A stretch of DNA of 64,000 nt from Ligustrum vulgare (Eukaryota; Streptophyta; Magnoliopsida; Lamiales; Oleaceae), in the NCBI GenBank assembly GCA_963555705.1, contig OY743176.1:43229026-43293025 (forward strand), written 5' to 3'. This document shows positions 13,046 through 23,392 of the stretch, piece by piece. Position 1 is the first letter of the stretch. Each line of letters begins with the position of its first letter. The position numbers were made by a program, and so were the translations under genes. The notes below the pieces were generated by a model. It did not search any database, was not told where the DNA came from, and worked only from the letters and a program-made list of their open reading frames with translations.

Positions 13046-13420
13046 CAATGTTTAGAAAACCGAAAACCGGTTCGAACCGGAAAAAGCAATGGGTCAAGGG
13101 TCAAAAGGTCCAACCGGGGTCGAACTGGTTTCAATTAAAATATAAAAAATTATTAAAAAATCACAAAAATTCTAAAAAACAAGTTATTTCACAAATAAAC
13201 TAATATTTACTCATTTAGAAAATAAAATTATATACAAAAATAGCTTAAAACAACAACAACAAAAAAATGAAAACCGGTTGAACCGGCCGGTTTTTTCCCG
13301 GTTTTCAACCGGTTTCCTGATTGAACCGACCGGTTTTTGGGATGAACCGGACCGGTTTTCCGGCCGGTTCCCGATTTTCACGGTCGAACCGGCCGGTACG
13401 GTCCAGTTTTCTAAACGCTG
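13046..13420. mobile_element. hAT-type MITE rich in AACCGG
   Basis: A 375-bp element with inverted ends CAATGTTTAGAAAAC and GTTTTCTAAACGCTG, flanked by the 8-bp duplication TTAATTTC (13038-13045 and 13421-13428). An 8-bp duplication and CA-starting ends point to the hAT superfamily. Both arms carry many copies of AACCGG/CCGGTT, a strong palindrome, while the middle is AT-rich and non-coding. It inserted inside the CACTA element. Confidence 0.85.
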
Positions 13421-14007
13421 TTAATTTCTTCTTGAGTAAATTTGAAGAAATCTATGCTTTTTTCTTCTGAATTTTTAGGATAAATCTCTTCTCTGGATCA
13501 ATTTGAACTTTTAAAGGCGGAAAAATTTTATCATCATCATGGACTTGTTACTTGTTGTGTTATTCAACATTTGAGCCGAAAGGCATGGCTCCTGCATCTT
13601 TTCAACTCATAATAGTAACTGTCAAAAAACTTTTCTATATATCTCTGAATGCCAAGCAGTAATCCTCATTTTAAAGGTAAATAGTGGATGAAATAAAAGA
13701 TGGTATACAATAATCTAACAGAGATTAATATGTCATTAATTATAGGACATGACATGAGGTAGATTGAAATATTTAAGAAACTAAGTTTCTCTGGTGAGTT
13801 TTAACTTCAGTGTATGTGCATGGATATGTATCATTATCATATATGTAATTTTCCTTGTATATATGGTGTCTGTATAAATGATTGAAATGAGGGATTTTCT
13901 TAATTTTTAATTTTGGTTATTGATTCATTCTTAGTTACTATATTTCTAGAACAATGGAGTGATTGTTCATCTATGGCCGATGTGATGTCACATGGCAATG
14001 ACGATGG
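13421..14007. other. CACTA interior, no gene recognised
   Basis: AT-rich with no supported ORF, between the hAT MITE and Ty3/gypsy element A. Likely intron or leader of the second CACTA gene, by position only. Confidence 0.45.
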
Positions 14008-14012
14008 AGGAG

Positions 14013-14453
14013 TGATGTAGAACAAATGGCATAGTGGATTGAAGAAGAAATAGAACGTAAAGGAATTGTTTCGAGCGCTTAATATGTCTAGTTCGGGTTG
14101 CTCGACGAGATGAGTACAACTCACGGATTTTGTGACCTACGATGGATTTTGGGCATTCGTGTTCATTTAAGCAGAAAAAATAGTGTTTTAATATTTTAAC
14201 GCTATTTCTATCATTTAGTTTATTTCGAATTTTTTTTATTTAGTTGATTTGGAATAGGTTTTATGTTTTTCAAGTTGATTTAGAACATGTTTCTTTATTT
14301 TATGGCCCTATAAATAGAGGGTTAATTCATTATTTTTATTCATTCATTGATTAATAAAAGTTCTAGAGATTTCTATCAGTCTTCTTGGTGGATTCCAAGT
14401 TTTATATTTCTTTTAAGAATTTTGTTTGAATTCCTTGCTTTCGTCCTACATCA
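14013..14453 (+). repeat. 5' LTR of element A
   Basis: 441 bp, from TGATGTAG to TACATCA, with a TATAAATAGAGG promoter-like box at about 14310. Confidence 0.9.
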
Positions 14454-14455
14454 AG

Positions 14456-14467
14456 TGGTATCAGAGC
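14456..14467 (+). other. Primer binding site of element A
   Basis: TGGTATCAGAGC, complementary to the 3' end of plant initiator Met-tRNA, two bases after the 5' LTR. Confidence 0.9.
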
Positions 14468-14485
14468 AAGGATTTGCCTTGTTCA

Positions 14486-17400
14486 ATGGCTAATAATGAA
14501 GCCGAAAGAATGAACCCTCGTGACGCTAGTCGTAGGGAAGGCAATGCAGATCTATGGGTAGCAATTGACGAGCAGCGACAAACGATGGGGAGGTTGGAGG
14601 GCATGCTACAACAAATATTGGGGCGTCAACCCAACCCCAATGCACCTGTTGTTAACGCCCCTACCCCTGCCAACCGAGATGGAGTTGAGGGAGTTTCCCT
14701 TGGCCATCCTGGAGGAGGTCGCAACCCTAGGGCCGCTAGGGATTGCAGTATGGAGATACTAGCAATGAATATTCTGGGGAGGAATTCGTGAATGAACCAG
14801 GGAATCGACAGCAGAATCGGAACCAGTCTGATTATAAGATCCGCACAGACATTATGTTATTCCATGGAAAATTACAGATCGAGGAGTTTGTGGACTGGAT
14901 ATTGGAAGTTTAAAGGTTCTTCGACTATATGAAGGTTGCAGAGGAACGACATGTGCAGTTGGTGTCATTTAAATTGAGTTGTGCCGCTGTCTGGTGGGAG
15001 AGATTGCAGATGGACAGACGTCGTCAAGGAAAGGCTCCTGTACGATCCTGGAGGCGGATGAAACAGCTTCTAGTGAGCAGGTTTCTGCCTCCCGTTTATG
15101 AACAATTTTTATTCCAGAGCTTTCAAACGCGTGTCCAAGGAAGCAAGTCGGTTGCGGATTATACTGAGGAATGGTGTAGACTTTCAGTATGCAATAATCT
15201 TAGAAAAACAGAGGGGTAGCAAGTCTCCTGGTATTTAGGAGGATTGATGTCGTTCATTGGTGAGAAAATTGGGTTACAGATGATTTGGACAGTTGATGAG
15301 GCGCATAACATGGCCTTGAAAGGAGAAATAATGGAGAAAACTTCTAGCAGTTTTTCCACCTACAAAAAAGACGTGAGCGAACCATCTACAACGAGAAATA
15401 GAGGTAGATTCATACCAAGGGATGGGCAAGTGCATTCAAAAACTGCTACAGATCAGACCTAGAGGGGCGTCGTGCCAAATAATAACCAATCTGGGGGAAG
15501 TCCAGTGACAGTTGCAAAGGAGGCCCCACGAGCACCAAAGCCTGATGCCAAACCAGGAGATTTTAAGTGTTATAGGTGTGGCCAACCAGGACATCATTCG
15601 AACAAATGTTCAGCCAGGAGGCCAGTGAACTTTGTAGACACTGGAGAAGCTGATAAGTTAGATCAGTATGAGGAGGGGCCACGGATGAATTGTTGGATGG
15701 AGTAGAAATTACGAAAGAATAGGGTGAACATGTAAGCCGCAAAATTCAACTAGTTATGTATTCGACGAAATTGGAGGAACCTCCACAAAGGAACAACATC
15801 TTCAAGGCATGCTGCAGTGTTCAAGGAAAAGTATGTGATTTGATTGTTGACAGTTGGAGTTATGAGAACTTCATTTCCAAGAGGTTGGTAGAGCATCTGA
15901 AGTTGCAGGTGGAAAAACATCCAAAGCCGTATGTCATTGGGTGGATTCAGAAGGGTCCAAAAGTGTGTATGACTGAGGTGTGCAGGGTTCCGATTTCAAT
16001 TGGACAACAGTACCAAAATGATGTAATCTACGATGTGGTCGACATGGATGGTAGTCATGTGTTATTAGGGCGTCCTTGGCAGTTCAACATGGACGTGACC
16101 TATAGGGGGCGCGATAATGTTTATGTCTTCAATTGGGGAGATAGGAAGATAGAAATGGTACCAAGGAAAAACTTAGTTGGGGGTTCAAACAAGGCTGTTG
16201 CAGGAGGAAGTTTACCTTTACCTAATGACCTTCCGCATTTAAGGGACGTTTAGCACCATATTGATTTAGTTCCTGGAGCTAGTTTTCCAAATCTTCCACA
16301 TTATCAGATGAGCCCTAAAGAAAACCAAATTTTACAGGAAAAGGTGGGGGAGCTGATGGCGAAGGGGTTTATCCAAGAGAGCATGAGCCCGTGTGTGTGG
16401 ATGATACAGCTTTCCAAATCCATGTCTGGATGACATGCTGAATATGTTGCAGGGTTCGAAGGTGTTTTACAAAATTAATCTGCGCAGTGGCTACCATCAG
16501 ATTCGGGTGAAACCGAGTGATGAATGGAAAACATCTTTCAAGATGAAAGATGGGCTCTATGAGTGGTTGGCGATGCCTTTCGGGCTATCTAATGCCCCGA
16601 GTATGTTTATGCAGCTTATGAATCAGGTTCTTTGACCTTTCATTGGAAAATATGTAGTTGTTTATTTTGATGATATCTTGATTTACAGTTGGAGTGAGAG
16701 TGATCATATGGAACATCTTCGGGCTATGTTGGAGGTGTTGTTAGCGAACAAGTTGTATATTAACTTTCAGAAATGCAGTTGGTTGACAGAAAAATTGTTA
16801 TTCTTGGGATATGTGGTCAATTCGGAGGGGATATTGGTGGATGAAGAAGGTGAGAGAAATTCACGAGTGGCCTACACCGAAGATAGTAGGAGAGGTGAGG
16901 AGTTTCCATGTGTTGGCGACGTTTTATCATCAATTTATTAGAGATTTCAGCAGCATAGTGGCTCCTATGTCCGAAGAAAGGTAAATTCCATTGGGGTAAG
17001 GCAGTAGGTACGACCTTTGCGGTGATGAAAGAGAAGTTTTGCACTACTCCAGTTCTTACTTTACCCAGCTTTGAGAGATTATTTGAAGTGACGCTAGTGG
17101 AATCAGAGTTTGGGCAGTATTTTCGCAAAAGAAGAAACCAATGTTCTTCAGTTAGAAATTAAGTGATGCCCGTCGAAAATGGAGTACTTACGATCAAGAA
17201 TTCTATGCTATTGTTTGTGTTCTAAAACATTGGGAGCTCTATCTGATTCAGAAAGAATTCGTTCTCTACACTGACCATCGAGCATTAAAGTACCTGAATA
17301 ATCACTGGAGTTTAAGCAACATGCATGCTTGGTGGTCAACCTATTTGTAGAAGTTCCCATTTGTTTTGAGGCACAAATCTGGAGCCCTGAATAAAGTAGT

Positions 17401-18087
17401 AGATGACTTGAGTCGTCTTGCAAGTTTGCTGGTAACAATGCAACAAGAAGTTATTGGGTTTGAGTTCCTAAAAGTATTATATGCTGATGATAAGGATTTC
17501 GCCAAGGTGTGGGGTAAGTGTGTTTTGAAGCAAATGGAAGGAGAGTTCCATTTGGTTGATGATTACCTGTTTCGTGGTAATCAGCTGTGCATTCCATGTA
17601 GCTCTTTGCGAGAAAAACTAATTCGGGAATTACATGGTGGAGGTTTGAGTGGTCACTTGGGGCGTGACAAGACTATTAGTGGAGTATCCGAACGATATTA
17701 CGGGCCCCAATTGAAACGTGACGTGGGAAACTTTGTTCGTAAATGCTATGTGTGTCAGACGTCTAAGGGGCAGGCGCAAAATACTGGATTATACATGCCT
17801 ATGCCTGTGCCAGATGCAATCTGGAAGGATTTGTCTATGGATTTTCTTTTGAGACTCCCACGAACACAACATGGGGTCGACTCTGTGTTTCTAGTGGTAG
17901 ATAGGTTTTCCAAAATGGAATATTTTATTCCTTGCCGGAAAACATTTGATGCCTCTCATATTGCTCAGCTGTTCTTTTGTAAGGTGGTTCACTTACATGA
18001 AGTTCCCCAATCTATCACTTTTGACAGGGATTCGAAGTTCCTCAGTCATTTTTGGGTTACACTGTTGCGACAGATGGATACTACTCT
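14486..18087 (+). pseudogene. gag-pol of element A, 5' portion, degenerate
   Basis: Gag starts near 14486 (MANNEAERMN). A CCHC zinc knuckle, CYRCGQPGHHSNKC, lies at 15568-15609. The protease region at 15756-16253 has VDSW where the catalytic DSG is expected. RT has [15 protein letters not shown] and the YFDD active site (16663-16674), but the segment ahead of [12 protein letters not shown] is missing about 30 codons. RNase H text (YTDHRALKYL) lies near 17270. Integrase at about 17600-18087 has the HHCC finger (LHGGGLSGH...CYVC) and the first two acidic residues ([16 protein letters not shown]). Several stop codons and frameshifts (for example before 14929, at 15219, 15705 and 16253) make it non-functional. 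The gene stops at the insertion of solo LTR B and resumes at 22285. Confidence 0.9.
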
Positions 18088-18364
18088 TGAAAATTTAAAG
18101 TTGTCTAAATTTGATGTTTAAACGAACAGACTATCACAGATTGATCTGGACAATTGAGTATTATCAGAATACGAAAATTTTGTTTTAGCGCAGATCCAGA
18201 TGAATCCTTATATTTCAGATTTGTCTGGATTATAGAACGTGAACAGTCTAAATAAAATATGCAGAATTGTAAAAGGCTAAGATCACAGCGTTGGAGCTTA
18301 ACGTGAAAAAAACCCTAACAGGGAAAATCCACGTGGTCGCACCCTGCGGACAAAAATCAATCAC

Positions 18365-18371
18365 TATATAA
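18365..18371 (+). promoter_or_regulatory. TATA box of solo LTR B
   Basis: TATATAA in the context CACTATATAAGAGAAG. Element C inserted 6 bp downstream, so C lies where B's transcript would have started. Confidence 0.5.
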
Positions 18372-18377
18372 GAGAAG

Positions 18378-19167
18378 TGATGTGATCCGGACCCTCGACA
18401 ATCGGAGTCATAGCAGGCTTGACAGGAAAATTTAAATATTCAAGTCAAAACAAGAACTCAGCAGGTTCGACGAGCTTTGAAGATCAAACCATGTCGAAAG
18501 GAACCAAAAATTATGCAGAAGTGCTTTCACGGCCGTAACCACCATGTGTCACGGCCGTAACCTCCCCTCGGGTTAAAATGCAGAATTTCAAGATTTTTGA
18601 TTTACGACCGTAAATAAGGGATCACTGCCGTAACCTTAACCAGAAACACACTTACGGCCGTAAGTGTCATCTTTACGGCCGTAACGGATTAACGGATCAG
18701 ATTTTTTCCAGATTTCGCATTATTATATTTCCTTATCAGTTTCAGCTATTTTAGGTTAGTTAGAATTCTATTTTGAGTAAATTAGCGATTAGGGTTTTAT
18801 TTTGCTTATTTATACGCCTTTTTGATTCATTGTAAATTAAGACTTTGATGAGTAAATAAAACAGAGATTGAATGTTTTTCAATTGTTTAATGTGTTGATT
18901 CACATTACAAACCCAAACTTATCAAGATTGATTATCTTGTGGCGTTCATCCCGAATTTTATCAAATATTCGCGAGAATATTTGTGGCGTTCAAATCAGAG
19001 ACTTATCAAGGAGATTGGGCAAATCCTTGTGGTGTTTCGAAAGTCGTGGTTCTTTATTCCGCATCGTCGAGCCATCGCGTCGTGAATATCGGGTCATGAT
19101 TCATCCGTCCAACCACAACCTGAGTTCGGAACTTTCCGGCGTTTCTTCCGCGCTTCGAACCTCATCA
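18378..19167 (+). repeat. 5' LTR of element C
   Basis: 790 bp. It carries six TTACGGCCGTAA-type palindromes (18529-18684) upstream of a TTATTTATA box at about 18806-18814, and a GC-richer R/U5 part with AATATTCGCGAGAATATT near 18960. Confidence 0.92.
18529..18684. promoter_or_regulatory. Six TTACGGCCGTAA-type palindromes in element C 5' LTR
   Basis: Perfect TTACGGCCGTAA at 18652-18663 and 18673-18684. Near-perfect or half copies lie at about 18529, 18549, 18602 and 18624. All are 120-280 bp upstream of the LTR's TATA-like box, the usual place for U3 enhancer sites. A binding role is inferred. Confidence 0.55.
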
Positions 19168-19169
19168 TC

Positions 19170-19181
19170 TGGTATCAGAGC
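19170..19181 (+). other. Primer binding site of element C
   Basis: TGGTATCAGAGC, matching the initiator Met-tRNA 3' end, two bases after the 5' LTR. Confidence 0.92.
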
Positions 19182-19595
19182 TGGACTCTGAATTCAGGTT
19201 TTTCTATCCAGTTTGATTTTTATGTTTATCATCGAGTCCCATAAAAATCATTCATATCTTGTTGTTGAGTCTTTCTTTTCTTGATTTTCTTGTTCTTCGT
19301 GCCAGTAAATATTTTCTTTTTTTGATCCATATAAAAATCCAACAAAATTCAAAAGTGTTTATTTTGCTTAATTCTTATCCGAATTAAGTTCCGTTTGTTT
19401 TCTTGTGTTCGTTGTCGAATTTTTATAAAAAAAAAAAAAATTATTATTTTTTTATTATTTTATTTATTCCGAAAATTCATCCTAAAATTAAAAAAAAAAA
19501 AAAAAAAGAGCGTCCATTCAAGAACCACTTTCTTGAATTTCTTGATCCTTTGTTTTCATTATTCTTTTTCTGTGTCCTTCCACATAAATTTTACA

Positions 19596-20591
19596 ATGTC
19601 CAATTCTCATGAAAACGCCAAAGATCGTATGTGGAGATTTTTGAATGAAGCTTTGGTTAGGTTGGATAAATTAGATGAAAGGGAAGGGAAATTGAAAAAG
19701 GGGCGATCTCAAGCAAATCGTAGTGATTATAGGCGTGATCCTAAACCTAGGGATAGAATCGGGGTTAAGAGAGGAGCTGAGATTGATCCAAAAGCAATTT
19801 TGAAAATTCAAAAAGAAATTTATGAGGAAAGATTGAGGTGTGAACGGGAGGCAGAAAGAAAATATTTGGCTAAATTGCGAAAAAAGGAGGAGAAACGAAA
19901 GGTGGTGATTAAATGGTTAGAGGAGAGTGAAATACATGTTATGGTTGAGCCTCGGGATATGAATGTTGAAAAGAAGGAGGGAGGCTTGAAACATGAATTA
20001 GAAGTAGTTGAAGAGACCCCGAACTTTGTGGTAGGAGTTGAAAACGTGGAGTTATGTGAACAAACTCCAAAATATGATGAGGAATTAGAAGTTGGGGTAG
20101 AAGTTCAAATTTTGAGCTTTGAATTGGTAGATCCACATTTGAATACCGTTGGGGGAGTGCATGAAATTAGTGATAAAAATCTGGAGGTCGGAGATGTGGT
20201 TGAGTTTGAAGATAAAAAAATCGAACAAGAAATTGCAAAGGAGGAAAGAGGCGAAGAGAAGAGCCTCGTGGTTCAAGAAGTGGAGTTGGTGGTGGTTTGT
20301 CATGAATACAAGGATCCATACCTTGTACCTCATGAAGCTAACATGTCCCTCCCCATTTTATTTAAATCTTTTTTGCAGGATAATTATGACTGGAAGCTTC
20401 AACCACACTACGAATGGCAAAGGAAGTTCAAGCTCCATCTCTTCCGTGTTAGCAAATCAAAGGATTCCAATTTATTGAACTCATGGCATGGAAGCAGAAA
20501 TTTTCCGTTTGATCCAGGAGGTGAAGTGGAACATCAGGAACAAAGCTATGATTCAGGACGAATCATCCTAAAGAAGGAGGGTATGATGTGA
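19596..20591 (+). CDS. Uncharacterised coiled-coil protein of element C
   Basis: An intact 331-residue ORF from MSNSHENAKD to KKEGMM. I chose this ATG because upstream in-frame codons are T- and A-homopolymer leader sequence. Residues about 1-75 are basic; about 75-115 are a Lys/Glu/Arg-rich probable coiled coil (EIYEERLRCEREAERKYLA); about 120-240 are strongly acidic. The C-terminal quarter is less biased, with WHGSRNFPFDPGGEVE. It has no zinc knuckle, protease DSG, RT or integrase motif, so it is not a recognisable gag or pol product. The purine tract lies in its last codons and the stop codon lies inside the 3' LTR. A structural, gag-like or RNA-binding role is possible, given its position after the primer site. 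I do not recognise the family. Confidence 0.7.
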   Translation: MSNSHENAKDRMWRFLNEALVRLDKLDEREGKLKKGRSQANRSDYRRDPKPRDRIGVKRGAEIDPKAILKIQKEIYEERLRCEREAERKYLAKLRKKEEKRKVVIKWLEESEIHVMVEPRDMNVEKKEGGLKHELEVVEETPNFVVGVENVELCEQTPKYDEELEVGVEVQILSFELVDPHLNTVGGVHEISDKNLEVGDVVEFEDKKIEQEIAKEERGEEKSLVVQEVELVVVCHEYKDPYLVPHEANMSLPILFKSFLQDNYDWKLQPHYEWQRKFKLHLFRVSKSKDSNLLNSWHGSRNFPFDPGGEVEHQEQSYDSGRIILKKEGMM

Positions 20592-21373
20592 TCCGGACCC
20601 TCGACAATCGGAGTCATAGCAGGCTTGACGGGAAAATTTAAATATTCAAGCCAAAACAAGAACTCAGCAGGTTCGATGAGCTTTGAAGATCAAACCGTGT
20701 CGAAAGGAACCAAAAATTATGCAGAAGTGCTCTCACGGCCGTAACCAACATGCGTCACGGCCGTAACCTCCCCTCGGGTTAAAATGCAGAATTTCAAGAT
20801 TTTTGATTTACGGCCGTAAATAAGGGATCACTGCCGTAACCTTAACCAGAAACACACTTACGGCCGTAAGTGTCATCTTTACGGCCGTAACGGATTAACG
20901 GATCAGATTTTTTCCAGATTTCGCATTATTATATTTCCTTATCAGTTTCAGCTATTTTAGGTTAGTTAGAATTCTATTTTGAGTAAATTAGCGATTAGGG
21001 TTTTATTTTGCTTATTTATATGCCTTTTTGATTCATTGTAAATTAAGACTTTGATGAGTAAATAAAACAGAGATTGAATGTTTTTCAATTGTTTAATGTG
21101 TTGATTCACATTACAAACCCAAACTTATCAAGATTGATTATCTTGTGGCGTTCATCCCGATTTTTATCAAATATTCGCGAGAATATTTGTGGCGTTCAAA
21201 TCAGAGACTTATCAAGGAGATTGGGCAAATCCTTGTGGTGTTTCGAAAGTCGTGGTTCTTTATTCCGCATCGTCGAGCCATCGCGTCGTGAATATCGGGT
21301 CATGATTCATCCGTCCAACCACAACCTGAGTTCGGAACTTTCCGGCGTTTCTTCCGCGCTTCGAACCTCATCA
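20584..21373 (+). repeat. 3' LTR of element C
   Basis: 790 bp, colinear with the 5' LTR and the same length. The palindrome cluster is at about 20735-20890. Confidence 0.92.
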
Positions 21374-22284
21374 AGAAGTTTTTACATAGATAAATCTATG
21401 CTACAGGATAAATCTACGTATAAAATTATCAAACACCCAAGAAATAAATCACTCCCTGATTCTTCTATGGCGCGTAATATGAGCTGACATCCCACCACTC
21501 TTCAGTAGGTTTATTTGAAACTGCAACAATCTTCAGCAACACGAACTCCCATTCAATCTCGATCCAAACCTCCCGTTTGATCTTCGGCTGAAAGACTTTT
21601 CTTCTCTCAGTGTTAACTCCTCCCGGAGAACCGAAGTTACAATAATGCAGAAACCGTGTAAACGAATTTTTGGTTTCTAAACTTTGTCAAAGAAAACCGT
21701 CCCAGTTTCTCTTATTTAAATGCAATCGGATTACTTGTTCATCAAGAATCCTAGTTGCACAAGATCTCTAATACCTCCAATTAAATCAAGGATCATTAGA
21801 GTTAAGGTAAGATAACTATAAATGAAAGAATCTTAGCATAAATGAAGATAAGGTAAGATAATCAAATCTTACCATAAGTGAAGATAAGGTATGATAATTA
21901 TAAATTCCAGAATATTACCATAGAATCAAACTTGGACACCAAGAATAGGATCATGATCTTCGGCCATCAAGATTCTCAGCCAATCAAAATATTCTTAACT
22001 CTTGAATCCTTATCAAGAGTGATAAGTGATCGAATTCTAGGCCAAGTAAAATATTATCACAATATTTTTTGATCCTTATCATAAAAGGTACAAACATTAT
22101 CTCCAATATTAAATGAGTATCACAAACATATAGGAGATAAAAACAATATTACGTCCAACAAATAACTAAGTAATTTAAATAAACTTAATAAATTACTAAA
22201 TACACGTATTTATTAATTAAATTAAATTTACTTAAATTACAAACTTGTAGAAAAATAGAAAATGCCAACTTAAATAAGTTAACA

Positions 22285-23025
22285 ACTCTCAAATTAAGTA
22301 GCACATCACACCCAAAAACTGATGGACAAACTGAAAATCTGAATCAGACACTTAGGAATTTGATACGTAGCATTTGTGGTGATAAGCAGAAGCAGTGGGA
22401 TGTGGCACTAGCACATGCTGAGTTTGCTTATAATAACGCAGTCTACAACGACATCGTTAAGTCTCCTTTTGCTTTGATGTATTTGAAGCCTCCTAAACAC
22501 GCACTAGACTTGGCGTTTCTCCCTAAGATTGCTGGTACGAGTATGGTTGCTGAAAACATGGCTGAGCAGGGCCATGATGTTCAGGCAGAGGTGAAAACTC
22601 GATTGGAACGGAAGAACGCAAAATATAAGGCTGTAGCGGATGTGAAGAGGCATGAGAAATTGTTTGTCGAAGGTGATCAGGTAATGGTGTTCCTGCATAA
22701 GGAAAGGTTTCCTGTTGGCTCATATAACAAATTGAAACTGAGAAAGTATGGTCCATACAAGGTGATCAAGAAAATCAATGATAAATCATATGTGATAGAT
22801 TTACCTACTGACATGAACATATCTCATACTTTTAATGTAGCTGATCTCTATGAATTTTGTGATGATATTCCGCTTTATCCAAACTATAACTTGGGGTCGA
22901 GTTCTTCACAGGTGGGAGGGACTGATGTAGAACAAATGGCAGAGTGGATTGAAGAAGAAATAGAACATGAAGGACTAAATAGCAATTTACAGATTTGGCT
23001 TCCGACCTCCGTTTTGGGACAATAA
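22285..23025 (+). pseudogene. Integrase C-terminal part of element A pol
   Basis: Resumes the integrase gene after solo LTR B, with [18 protein letters not shown] (holding the third catalytic acidic residue), [10 protein letters not shown] and [13 protein letters not shown]. The frame stays open for 221 codons (22360-23025) and runs about 100 bp into the 3' LTR. It is non-functional as it stands because it is cut from the first part by 4.2 kb and the upstream part has stops. Confidence 0.88.
22911..22922 (+). other. Polypurine tract of element A
   Basis: GGTGGGAGGGAC directly before the 3' LTR; the usual plus-strand primer position. Confidence 0.75.
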
Positions 23026-23387
23026 TATGTCTATTTTAGGTAGCTCGATAAGACAAGTAAAACACATGGTTTTTACCGTGAACTACAATAGATTTTGGGC
23101 ATTTGTATTCGTTTAGGCTGCAAAAATAGTGTTTTAATATTTTAACGTTATTTCTGTCGTTTAGTTTATTTCGAATTCTTTTTATTTAGGTTATTTGGAA
23201 TAGGCTTTAGGTTTTCCTAGTTGATTTAAAACATGTGTTATTTGTTTTATGGCCTTATAAATAGAAGGTTAATTCATTATTTTTATTCATTCATTGATTG
23301 AGATTTCTTTCAGTCTTCTTGGTGGATTCCAAGTTTTATATTTCTTTAATGGATTTCGTTTGAGTTCCTTGCTTCAGTCCTGCGTCA
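22923..23387 (+). repeat. 3' LTR of element A
   Basis: 465 bp, from TGATGTAG to TGCGTCA. It shares the long AT-rich U3/R region with the 5' LTR but differs by many substitutions and an extra segment near 22975-23020. Confidence 0.9.
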
Positions 23388-23392
23388 AGGAG

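Larger units (their letters stand above)
18378..21373 (+). mobile_element. Non-autonomous LTR retrotransposon C
   Basis: Two 790-bp LTRs (18378-19167 and 20584-21373) start TGATGTGATCC and end CCTCATCA, flanked by the 5-bp duplication AGAAG (18373-18377 and 21374-21378). A Met-tRNA primer site TGGTATCAGAGC (19170-19181) follows the 5' LTR by two bases, and the purine tract AAAGAAGGAGGGTA abuts the 3' LTR. The 1.4-kb interior has a single ORF (19596-20591) and no protease, RT, RNase H or integrase, so replication would depend on another element. I count about ten substitutions between the LTRs, mostly transitions, implying a fairly recent insertion. It is the innermost of four nested elements. 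Confidence 0.93.
18088..22284. mobile_element. Solo LTR B (about 1.2 kb), split by element C
   Basis: It starts TGAAAATTTAAAG and ends AAGTTAACA, with the 5-bp duplication ACTCT at 18083-18087 and 22285-22289. The integrase frame of host element A continues across the two flanks. Taking out element C leaves about 1.2 kb with no ORF, primer site or second LTR, so it is most simply a solo LTR. Its family is not determined; copia is possible from the length. A TATATAA box at 18365-18371 lies just before the point where C inserted, suggesting plus orientation. Confidence 0.8.
14013..23387 (+). mobile_element. Ty3/gypsy LTR retrotransposon A, with nested insertions
   Basis: LTRs at 14013-14453 and 22923-23387 both start TGATGTAGAAC and end in TCA, flanked by the 5-bp duplication AGGAG (14008-14012 and 23388-23392). 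The primer site TGGTATCAGAGC, matching the 3' end of initiator Met-tRNA, lies 2 bases after the 5' LTR, and a purine tract precedes the 3' LTR. The gene order gag, protease, RT, RNase H, integrase places it in Ty3/gypsy; the clade was not assigned. The LTRs differ by many substitutions and a length gap (441 versus 465 bp), so the insertion is old. Solo LTR B sits inside its integrase gene. Confidence 0.93.

Noticed and set aside
18868..19191. 107-codon ORF in the element C 5' LTR, longer version (137 codons) at 21074-21487
   Set aside because: It lies across R/U5 of the LTR, is present in both LTRs only because they are copies, and runs past the element end in the 3' copy. No domain text.
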